From NCBI RefSeq assembly GCF_009720145.1, contig NZ_CP046252.1, positions 2,560,001 through 2,624,000 of the forward strand: a stretch of DNA of 64,000 bases. The letters are read 5' to 3'. The notes beneath the pieces are model-generated. The model was not told where the DNA came from. It worked only from the letters and a program-made list of their open reading frames with translations, and made no database searches. The DNA is from Sphingobium sp. CAP-1. Its GTDB lineage: Bacteria; Pseudomonadota; Alphaproteobacteria; Sphingomonadales; Sphingomonadaceae. Shown in pieces: positions 37,349 to 44,877 of this stretch; the stretch's first letter is position 1; the number at the start of each line of letters is the position of its first letter. The position numbers and the translations under genes are program-made.

Positions 37349-39664
37349 TTAGAAGCGCGCCTTCACGCCCAATTGCCAGCGGCGCGGCGTGCCGGGGCCG
37401 TAGGCGCGGGGGTTGGATGCACCCGGCGCCTCCTCCAGATCGATCTCGCCCACCTCGCTGAACGTGCCGAAGGTCGCATAGCGGCGGTTGAAGGCATTGG
37501 CGAGCGTACCGAACAGGCTGACGCCCTGCACCAGATTCACGCTGGCGCGCAGGTTGACAACGGCATAGCCGCCCAGTTTCGGCTGATCATTGCCCTCGTC
37601 CCCGACCAGATACTGGCCCGACCGGGCGATCAGGTCGCCGCCCAGTGACCAGCCGCTTCCGGCATAGTCGAGGCTGACCGTCGCGCTGTGTCGGGGGATG
37701 CCGGGCAGCCGGTCGCCGCGCGCCACTTCGATCAGCCCTTCGTCATCCGCCGAGGGGTTGGCGGGGCTGGAGAGGGTGAGCGGCGCGCGATAGGTCGCGT
37801 CGGTGAATGCGTAGCTGAGGCCCGCGCTGAAACCGCCCCGGCTGGCGCGCAGGGTCGCTTCCACGCCCTGCCGCCGCGTGCTGCCGATATTGCGGAAATA
37901 GGCGCGGCCGCGAATTTCGGACGCGACATATTGGATGTCGTTGCGATTGCCGGTGCGCCAGGCCGACAGCAGCCAGTCGAGGGCGAAGCCGCCGACTTGC
38001 GCCTTCCCCTTCGCGCCCGCTTCCCAGCTTTTGGCGACCACCTGCTTGAGCGGCGGATCGGCGATGAAGAAATTGGTCAGGCTGCACGGGGCATTTTCGT
38101 CGGCGCAGGACAGTTCGGCCGGGGTCGGCACGCGGTTGCTTTCCGCATAGCCCGCCCGCAGCGTCAGCCCGTCCGACAGCGCATAGTCGAACTCGATACC
38201 GGGATTGACCCGCTCGAACCGATGGCGGCCGTTGAGCGCGGTGCCGATCTGGTCCTGCATCACGATCCGCGCATGATTGTAGCGCAGCGCAACTTCCGCC
38301 GACAGGCGCGCGGTGATCGGCAGCCGGTCCTGCACGAAGATGCCCCAATAGTCGCTATGGGCGACCAGCCCGACCGGCGCGATCGCGCCATCCTTCTGCA
38401 CGATGATCGATCCCAGCCCGTCGACGCTGCGATCGTCGGTCAGCGCGCCCAGTTCGGTGGATGTGTCGAAGCGGGTGCGGCTGCTGTCGTAGCTGAAGCC
38501 CAGCGCGAACATATTCTCGCCCGCGCCGGTCGCGCGCCTGTCGACCAGTTGCACCAGCGCGCCCATCGCCCGCGTGGCGGTGCGCCCGCGATTGAGGACG
38601 CCATAGCCTTCGCCGTCCAGCGTGTCGGCGATCGCCTGGCCATCGGTATCGGTCAGCAGCGCCTGTTCCTCGTCGCCGTCGCCGCCCACGGTTTCGAGGC
38701 AGACGAAGCCGGCATCGTCCTCATCTTCGCAGCCTTCGATGTCGGCGGCGTCGCCGTTGACGGTGCGCAGCGTCAGTTTCTGGGCATAGAGCGTGCCTTC
38801 GATCCGGGTCGTGCCGGACAGGGCGACCCAGGGGTGCAGGCTGATCCGGCCATAGCGGCTGCGGCTATTGTCGGGCCAGGTGAATATCGCGCGCCGGTCG
38901 GCCGCCAGCAGTTCGACGGGCGATACGCCATTGCCGGTCAGGTCGGTGTCCGCGCCGACGATTTTCAGATGCAGGCCGCCGGTCGCGGTGTCGAAGCCCA
39001 GATCGGCATAGCCATTGTAAAGGGTGGAGGGCGAATGATCGCGCCAGCCATCGTCATGCGTATATTGGACCGCGCCGAACGCGCTCCAGTCGCCCCAGGC
39101 CATGCCGCCCGCGACGCTCGCCTCCGTCATGCCGAAGCGGCCGTGCGACAGGCTGGCCTCCAGCCCCGGATCGCTGGCCCCGGTTTTCGTTTCCAGCGTC
39201 AGCGCGCCGCCCAGCGCATTGAGGCCGTAGACCGCGCTCTTGTCGAGCAGGTTGACGCTGCGGATTGCCGCTTCCGGCAGCAGGTCGAACTGCACCGTGT
39301 CGCCAAAGGGCTGGTTGAAGCGCGCGCCGTCGAGATAGACGGCGATGCCCTGCGACTGACCCTGAAGCGGGGAGGCGGTGAAGCCGCGATAGACCAGATT
39401 GGGTTGCCAGGGGTTGTTCTGCGCGTCCTGGAGGGTGACGCCGGCGATATTGCGGGTGAGGGCGCCAAGGAGATCGGGGCTGCCGTTCCGGCTGATGTCG
39501 GCGGCGGCCAGGGTCAGCGCGTCATCCATGTCGACCGCGCCGCCGGGTGCGGTGACGATGATCGGCTGGCGCGCCGCGTCTGCCTCGTCCGGGGTCTGCG
39601 CCCATGCCGCCCCGGTGGTGAGCGCCAAAGCGCTGCCAGCCAGGAGCGTCGCCAACATCCGCAT
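37349..39664 (-). CDS. TonB-dependent outer-membrane receptor, quinoprotein-region receptor 2
   Basis: 771 residues. Signal peptide to AWAQ, plug with QPIIVTAPGGAVDMDDALT, LVYRGFTASPLQGQSQGIAV and AVYGLNALGGALTLETKTG, then a large barrel ending in GTPRRWQLGVKARF. Between about residues 325 and 350 there is an acidic, Asp/Glu-rich loop (CEDEDDAGFVC, GGDGDEEQALLTDTDGQ), unusual in a receptor and suited to cation contacts. It carries the regulon element at 39721-39737. Lanthanide-chelate uptake is a reasonable but unproven guess. Confidence 0.88.
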   Translation of the reverse strand: MRMLATLLAGSALALTTGAAWAQTPDEADAARQPIIVTAPGGAVDMDDALTLAAADISRNGSPDLLGALTRNIAGVTLQDAQNNPWQPNLVYRGFTASPLQGQSQGIAVYLDGARFNQPFGDTVQFDLLPEAAIRSVNLLDKSAVYGLNALGGALTLETKTGASDPGLEASLSHGRFGMTEASVAGGMAWGDWSAFGAVQYTHDDGWRDHSPSTLYNGYADLGFDTATGGLHLKIVGADTDLTGNGVSPVELLAADRRAIFTWPDNSRSRYGRISLHPWVALSGTTRIEGTLYAQKLTLRTVNGDAADIEGCEDEDDAGFVCLETVGGDGDEEQALLTDTDGQAIADTLDGEGYGVLNRGRTATRAMGALVQLVDRRATGAGENMFALGFSYDSSRTRFDTSTELGALTDDRSVDGLGSIIVQKDGAIAPVGLVAHSDYWGIFVQDRLPITARLSAEVALRYNHARIVMQDQIGTALNGRHRFERVNPGIEFDYALSDGLTLRAGYAESNRVPTPAELSCADENAPCSLTNFFIADPPLKQVVAKSWEAGAKGKAQVGGFALDWLLSAWRTGNRNDIQYVASEIRGRAYFRNIGSTRRQGVEATLRASRGGFSAGLSYAFTDATYRAPLTLSSPANPSADDEGLIEVARGDRLPGIPRHSATVSLDYAGSGWSLGGDLIARSGQYLVGDEGNDQPKLGGYAVVNLRASVNLVQGVSLFGTLANAFNRRYATFGTFSEVGEIDLEEAPGASNPRAYGPGTPRRWQLGVKARF

Positions 39665-39720
39665 TCCATCCTCTCCCCATCGCCTTTGACGGGGAGGCTA
39701 GGGGCGGGGGCGGCGGCGCT

Positions 39721-39737
39721 CCATTATACCTTGGGTC
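39721..39737 (-). promoter_or_regulatory. quinoprotein-regulon element upstream of TonB receptor 2
   Basis: Minus strand reads GACCCAAGGTATAATGG, 57 bases before the receptor start. It lies in the 81-base gap after the molybdenum subunit gene, showing that the receptor has its own promoter. Confidence 0.6.
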
Positions 39738-39745
39738 GGAATCCC

Positions 39746-41950
39746 CTATCCCGCCTGCGCTTTCAACAGCTTGTCGATCGTCAGCGGATAGTCGCGCAGC
39801 CGGACGCCGGTGGCGTTGTAGATGGCGTTGGCGACCGCCGCGCCCGCGCCGCAAATGCCCAGCTCGCCCACGCCCTTGGCCTTCATCGGCGAGCTTTTGT
39901 CGTCCAGTTCCTCGATGAACAGCACGTCCTGCTGCGGAATATCGGCATGGACCGGCACCAGATATTCGGCCATGTCGTGATTGACGAAGAAGCCGAAGCG
40001 GGTGTCCACGTCCAGCGCCTCCATCAGCGCCGCGCCCGCGCCCATCGTCATCGCGCCGATCACCTGGCTGCGCGCGGACTTCGGATTGAGGATGCGCCCG
40101 GCGGCGAAAGCCCCGCCCATGCGGCGGATGCGGACCTCGGCTGTGTCGATGTCGACCCCGACTTCGCAGAAATGCGCGCCGAAGGTCGCCTGGGCATAGC
40201 GTTTGTCGAGATCGCCATAGTCCATGCTGTCCTCGGCCCAGATGCCGTCGCGGCCCGCCAGCGCGGCCAGCGTCTGCGACTGGTTGCCCAGTTTCACAAG
40301 GCCATCGTCAAACTGCGCCTGATCGGCGGGATAGCCGGCCTTCTCCGCCAGCTTCGCGCGCAGCGCCATGGCGGCGGCATAGACGCCGGCGGTCGCGCTG
40401 TTCGCGCCCCACTGGCCGCCCGATCCGGCCGATACCGGAAAGCGGCTGTCCCCCAGCCGCACCGTCACCTGATCGAGCGGCACGCCCAGCATTTCCGCCG
40501 CCGTCTGGCCGATGATGGTGTAGCTGCCGGTGCCGATGTCGGTCATGTCGGTTTCGACAATGACCTTGCCCTGTCCATCGACGCCGATCCGCGCGCCCGA
40601 CTTGCCGACCAGATTGTTGCGGAACGCCGCCGCCACCCCCATGCCGACGCGCCAGCGGCCGTCGCGCACCTGCCCCGGTTTCGGATTGCGCTTGTCCCAG
40701 CCGAAGCGGTCGGCCCCGGCGCGCAGGCATTCCACCAGCTTGCGGCTGGAATAGGGGCGCTGCGGCCCGGCTTCGGGATCATATTGGACATCGTTGCGGA
40801 TGCGCAGTTCGACCGGATCGACGGCGCAGGCTTCGGCCAGTTCGTCCATCGCCACCTCCAGCGCCAGCAGGCCGACGGCCTCGCCCGGCGCGCGCATGGC
40901 GTTGCCTTCGGGCAGATGCAGCGTCGCCAGCCGATGCGCGGTCATCCGGTTCGGCCCGCGATAGAGGAGGCGCGTCTGCGCCGCCGCGGTTTCCGGCCCG
41001 CCACCCGGCAGGTCGCCCGACCAGACTTCATGGCCGATCGCGTCGATCACCCCGTCCTTGTCCGCGCCGATGCGGATGCGCTGGATCGTCGCGGGGCGAT
41101 GGGTGGTGTTGTTGGGGATCTGGTGCCGGGCGATCGCGACCTTGACCGGCCGGCCGACCTGTTTCGCGCCCAGCGCCGCCAGCAGCGCGTCGGCGCGCAG
41201 GAACAGCTTCGCGCCGAAGCCGCCGCCGATATAGGGCGACACCAGCCGGACATTGGCCCTGGGGATGCCCAGCGTTTTCGCCATTTCGCCGACGCTCCAG
41301 GCGATCATCTGGTTGGAGGTCCAGAGCGTCAGCCGGTCGCCATTCCAGGCGGCGGTCGTCGCGTGCGGCTCCATCATCGCATGGCTGTGGTCGGGCGTGG
41401 TGTAGCGCCGGTCGATCTTCACCGCCGCACGGGCGAAGCCGCCCTCGAAATCGCCTGCCCTGGTGTCGGCCGGGGTGCCGAAGCTGTCGGGCGGCATCAC
41501 GCCCCCGCTGCTTTCCGCCGCCAGATCATATTTGCCGTCCTCCGCGGCATAATCGATCCGCACCAGCCGGGCCGCGTCGCGCGCATTTTCGAACGTATCG
41601 GCAATGACCAGCGCCACCGCCTGCTCATAATGGTCGATCTGTGGCCCGCCCAGCAGCGGGGCGGTATTCATGCTGCCCTTGCCGAGCTTGCCGGCATTGG
41701 CGTGGGTGATGACGCCCAGCACGCCGGGGGCGGCCTGCGCGGCGCGCAGGTCGATCGCGGTGATCCGTCCCCTGGCGATGGCCGACCCGACGATCCAGCC
41801 ATAGGCGGCGCCCGGCGCGGCGTCGTGCCGTTCATAGGCATAGGGGGCGGTGCCCGTCACCTTGGCCGCGCCGTCGATGCGGTCATGCGGAATGCCGATC
41901 ACCCGGCCCTTGTCGATCGGGTTGGGGCCGGCTGGCGTGTCGAACTTCAT
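39746..41950 (-). CDS. periplasmic aldehyde oxidoreductase, molybdenum subunit (PaoC/YagR-like)
   Basis: 734 residues, large subunit of the xanthine oxidase family. Molybdopterin contacts include SPYIGGGFGAKLFLRADALL, MRAPGEA and the GQ-loop AETDMTDIGTGSYTIIGQ region; the catalytic Glu lies in KGVGELGICG (Glu696). It binds Mo-MCD in the E. coli relative, where the heterotrimer oxidises aromatic and other aldehydes in the periplasm. It overlaps the FAD subunit gene by ATGA. No XdhC/PaoD-type maturation gene follows within the window. Confidence 0.92.
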   Translation of the reverse strand: MKFDTPAGPNPIDKGRVIGIPHDRIDGAAKVTGTAPYAYERHDAAPGAAYGWIVGSAIARGRITAIDLRAAQAAPGVLGVITHANAGKLGKGSMNTAPLLGGPQIDHYEQAVALVIADTFENARDAARLVRIDYAAEDGKYDLAAESSGGVMPPDSFGTPADTRAGDFEGGFARAAVKIDRRYTTPDHSHAMMEPHATTAAWNGDRLTLWTSNQMIAWSVGEMAKTLGIPRANVRLVSPYIGGGFGAKLFLRADALLAALGAKQVGRPVKVAIARHQIPNNTTHRPATIQRIRIGADKDGVIDAIGHEVWSGDLPGGGPETAAAQTRLLYRGPNRMTAHRLATLHLPEGNAMRAPGEAVGLLALEVAMDELAEACAVDPVELRIRNDVQYDPEAGPQRPYSSRKLVECLRAGADRFGWDKRNPKPGQVRDGRWRVGMGVAAAFRNNLVGKSGARIGVDGQGKVIVETDMTDIGTGSYTIIGQTAAEMLGVPLDQVTVRLGDSRFPVSAGSGGQWGANSATAGVYAAAMALRAKLAEKAGYPADQAQFDDGLVKLGNQSQTLAALAGRDGIWAEDSMDYGDLDKRYAQATFGAHFCEVGVDIDTAEVRIRRMGGAFAAGRILNPKSARSQVIGAMTMGAGAALMEALDVDTRFGFFVNHDMAEYLVPVHADIPQQDVLFIEELDDKSSPMKAKGVGELGICGAGAAVANAIYNATGVRLRDYPLTIDKLLKAQAG

Positions 41951-42903
41951 GCCCGTGCCTCCCGCTGGCGATAGAGCGAGGTCAGCGTCCGATCGACCAG
42001 CAACTTCTTGAAATCATTATGATGGGTCGTGCGTGCGCCGGCCAGCGCGGCCTCCGCCACGGCTTTGGCCCCCTGCGCCGCCGCCGCGTCCGCCGCCGCC
42101 ACCCGCCATGGTTTCGCGCCGATCCCGCCAAAGGCGAAGCGGGCCGCGCCATCCTTGCCGAACACCGCCGCGACCGACACCAAAGCGAAGGCGTAGGAGG
42201 CGCGGTCGCGGACCTTGCGATAGACATGAGTGCCGCCAATCGGCGCCGGCAGCGTGACGGAGGTGATGATTTCGCCCGATTTCAGCGCATTTTCCCGCTG
42301 CGGTGTGTCGCCGGGCAGCAGGTGGAAGTCGGCGATCGGGATCGACCGGGCCAGCCCGTCCGCGCCCATCGTGTCGACCTGCGCGTCCAGCAGCCGCATC
42401 GCCACCGCCATGTCGCTGGGATGCTGGGCGATGCAGGCGTCGCTGACGCCCAATATGGCCAGGCTGCGGCTCATCCCCTGCATCGCGCCGCAGCCGCTGC
42501 CGGGGCGGCGCTTGTTGCACGGCATCCGCATGTCGTAGAAATAGGGGCAGCGGGTGCGCTGGAGCAGATTGCCGCCGGTCGTCGCCTTGTTGCGGAGCTG
42601 CCCCGACGCCCCTGCCAGCACCGCCCGGCTCAGCACCGCATAGTCGCGGCGGACGCGCCGGTCGGCGGCCAGATCGGTATTGCGCACCAGTGCGCCGATG
42701 CGCAGCCCGCCGTCGGGCGTCTCCTCGATCCGGTCGAGGCCGAGGGGATTGACATCGATCAGATGGGCCGGCGTTTCGATCTGCAATTTCATCAGGTCGA
42801 GCAGATTGGTGCCGCCCGCGATGAAGCGCGCGCCCTGGATCGAGGCGGCCGCCTTCGCCGCCGCCGCCACGCTGGTCGCACGTTCATAGGTGAAGGGCTT
42901 CAT
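41947..42903 (-). CDS. periplasmic aldehyde oxidoreductase, FAD subunit (PaoB/YagS-like)
   Basis: 318 residues, FAD-binding domain of the CO dehydrogenase medium-chain type (FIAGGTNLLDLMKLQIETP, ATTGGNLLQRTRCPYF). The insert TRCPYFYDMRMPCNKRRPGS then GCGA supplies the Cys residues of the extra [4Fe-4S] cluster that marks PaoB-type subunits. It overlaps both neighbours by ATGA. It passes electrons from the iron-sulfur subunit. Confidence 0.92.
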   Translation of the reverse strand: MKPFTYERATSVAAAAKAAASIQGARFIAGGTNLLDLMKLQIETPAHLIDVNPLGLDRIEETPDGGLRIGALVRNTDLAADRRVRRDYAVLSRAVLAGASGQLRNKATTGGNLLQRTRCPYFYDMRMPCNKRRPGSGCGAMQGMSRSLAILGVSDACIAQHPSDMAVAMRLLDAQVDTMGADGLARSIPIADFHLLPGDTPQRENALKSGEIITSVTLPAPIGGTHVYRKVRDRASYAFALVSVAAVFGKDGAARFAFGGIGAKPWRVAAADAAAAQGAKAVAEAALAGARTTHHNDFKKLLVDRTLTSLYRQREARA

Positions 42904-43529
42904 GCCTTTGCCTCCGCGGCGACATCGCGCATCGCGGCGATGATGTTGGGATAGGCGGCGCAGCGGCAGATATTGCCGCTCATCCGCTCGCGCAGTTCCG
43001 CGTCGTCGATCGCCACCCTGTCAAGGTCGGCGGTCGCATGGCTGGGTATGCCGGCCTCGATCTCCGCCAGCGCCGCCACCGCCGAACAAATCTGCCCCGG
43101 CGTGCAATAGCCGCATTGATAGCCGTCATGGACGATGAACGCCTTTTGCATCGGGTGCAGCGCGTCGGGCGTGCCCAGCCCCTCGATCGTCGTCACCTTC
43201 TCGCCGTCATGCATCACCGCCAGCGTCAGGCAACTGTTGATCCGCCGCCCTTCGACGATGACGGTGCAGGCGCCGCACTGGCCATGGTCGCAGCCTTTCT
43301 TGGTGCCGGTCAGGTGCAGATGCTCGCGCAGCGCGTCGAGCAGGGTGGTGCGCGGATCGAGTTGCAGATGCGCTTCGCGTCCGTTGACGGTCAGTTCGAC
43401 GGGGATCATCGGGGTTCCTTTGCCGGCCGTGGCGGCCGGGAGTTGGGCGTGCGAAAGGATCGGGCTTGCCGCAGCGATGGCCGCGCCGCCCCGCAACAGT
43501 CCGCGGCGCGTGACATGATCGGACGGCAT
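42900..43529 (-). CDS. periplasmic aldehyde oxidoreductase, [2Fe-2S] subunit (PaoA/YagT-like)
   Basis: 209 residues. A Tat signal (VTRRGLLRGGAAIAAASPIL) exports the folded trimer. Two [2Fe-2S] domains: plant-ferredoxin type GCDHGQCGACTVIVEG (about residues 79-94) and a helical domain with CGYCTPGQICS and ICRCAAYPN. First gene of the three-gene unit, preceded by GGGAGGATC. No quinoprotein-regulon element was found before it, so it may be regulated apart from the PQQ enzyme. Confidence 0.93.
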   Translation of the reverse strand: MPSDHVTRRGLLRGGAAIAAASPILSHAQLPAATAGKGTPMIPVELTVNGREAHLQLDPRTTLLDALREHLHLTGTKKGCDHGQCGACTVIVEGRRINSCLTLAVMHDGEKVTTIEGLGTPDALHPMQKAFIVHDGYQCGYCTPGQICSAVAALAEIEAGIPSHATADLDRVAIDDAELRERMSGNICRCAAYPNIIAAMRDVAAEAKA

Positions 43530-43862
43530 GGCTGATCCTCCCTGTTGATCTGCTGGTCACTACGAAGGGCGGCGGCAAATGATCCCGCCCGGCACGAGAA
43601 AATGTCCCGGCGAGTGTAGCAGATGTGCAGGACAGTCCAACAGGCGTGAACCGATTCACCGTCAAAAGGCGTGATTCGCCATCCCATCGCGCAAAAATCA
43701 GGGCGCCCCGATCATTCCGATCAGTCAACATACGGAAAAGTTACGGTTTTCTGCGGCGCACAAGAGAATTTCATTTTTGTGCAATTCTTCCCTTGCCGAT
43801 CCGGGAAAGCACTGCTAGTTCCCCGCCACCCGCCGAGAGGGACACATCCTCCGGCCGCCAGA
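43530..43862. other. intergenic region upstream of paoA-like gene and tRNA-Gly
   Basis: 333 bases, more AT-rich than the surrounding genes. Two similar short palindromic stretches, GTGAACCGATTCAC (43646-43659) and GGCGTGATTCGCC (43669-43681), might be operators of the oxidoreductase unit. No gene seen. Confidence 0.4.
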
Positions 43863-43937
43863 GCGGGCGTAGCTCAGGGGTAGAGCACAACCTTGCCAAG
43901 GTTGGGGTCGAGGGTTCGAATCCCTTCGCCCGCTCCA
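43863..43937 (+). tRNA. tRNA-Gly (GCC)
   Basis: 75 bases with encoded CCA. Acceptor GCGGGCG pairs with CGCCCGC, anticodon loop TTGCCAA (anticodon GCC) on stem CAACC/GGTTG, T-arm GAGGGTTCGAATCCCTT. The gene after it is lower in GC than the rest of the window, which fits the use of tRNA genes as integration sites, but I found no repeated 3' end of the tRNA downstream. Confidence 0.96.
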
Positions 43938-44144
43938 GTATTTTCAGTAGGTTAGCGTGAATGTCGTCCCGTATCGGGATGAACGCCCCACTGTATCCCC
44001 ATTATTTTCTTCTCAAACCCCGTCTGCCTTCACCCCATGGGGCGGGGGGCATGAAGTCGCCTGCTCATTCTTACGACTGTTGCCAACCTTCACTGTTACA
44101 TAAAAAATTTCAAGATCACGCCTCGTGTGATCTATCATGCCTCC

Positions 44145-44780
44145 ATGGCCACCCCTCCATCACAAACTGAACTCTACGCGAGTTTCATGTCGGAGATCAA
44201 AACGCGGCTGTCATATGTGCGCGACACGTTGCTCACGTTACGCCCATCAGCCAATCCCCCGCCTGAAGCCTATATGTTGGCTGAGGCTACGATACTCCAG
44301 ATTCGTCTGGTATGTGAGTTGATCGGGTTAGCTGCCGCTGTTGCTCATCACCATTTGGGCTTGAGCAAAGACCTTCTCAAAAGCTGGCATATGGAAAGAA
44401 CCTTTGGTTGGCTGGAAAAAGTAAATCCAGATTGCTTTCCCCGTGCGATCAATCCGATTGAACCGGGGCCAAGGCTAAACGTCGTTTTACAGCAAGATCG
44501 CCTGAACCGTCATGATTTAGAGAAAATCTATGTTCGGTGCGGAGAACTGCTTCATCGTGGCGCTTTGAAAGCAGCACTGACAGGTGGTGTCCGAGACTAC
44601 AATATGACCATGGTCAACAAATGGGCAGAGCAAATTCACGATCTCTTATCTCACCATATCGTTATTCCCCAAAAGGCCCAAGAATTCTGGATTGTCAGAC
44701 TGCACTCCCCTCCTGACGGGGCCGTAGAGGTAGTGACGCTCGTAAAACCCACAAGCGTTACAGACTTGAATGACGACTAA
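44145..44780 (+). CDS. hypothetical protein next to tRNA-Gly
   Basis: 211 residues from ATG 44145 (an ATG at 44127 is possible). Soluble, mixed helical, with no motif I recognise; notable are ATILQIRLVCELIGLAAAVA and a His-rich stretch AHHHLG. Base composition is clearly lower in GC than its neighbours and codon use includes many A/T-ending codons, suggesting transfer. It stands alone between tRNA-Gly and the fructan locus. Similar lone proteins often belong to islands, but nothing here shows a function. Confidence 0.6.
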   Translation: MATPPSQTELYASFMSEIKTRLSYVRDTLLTLRPSANPPPEAYMLAEATILQIRLVCELIGLAAAVAHHHLGLSKDLLKSWHMERTFGWLEKVNPDCFPRAINPIEPGPRLNVVLQQDRLNRHDLEKIYVRCGELLHRGALKAALTGGVRDYNMTMVNKWAEQIHDLLSHHIVIPQKAQEFWIVRLHSPPDGAVEVVTLVKPTSVTDLNDD

Positions 44781-44877
44781 GGCATATCAGCCGTGAGGGC
44801 TGCTACATCACATTGCAGGGCCATCCGCCGATGAAGGCGGGGAACGTGCCTCGCCTTCATCGAAAGATCCGGTCCGA

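Noticed and set aside
37688..41974. Very long plus-strand open frame (over 1400 codons) opposite TonB receptor 2 and the Mo subunit
   Set aside because: It lies antisense to two genes with strong family motifs; its translation is rich in Arg, Ala, Gly and His with no domain. It is an artefact of high GC content.
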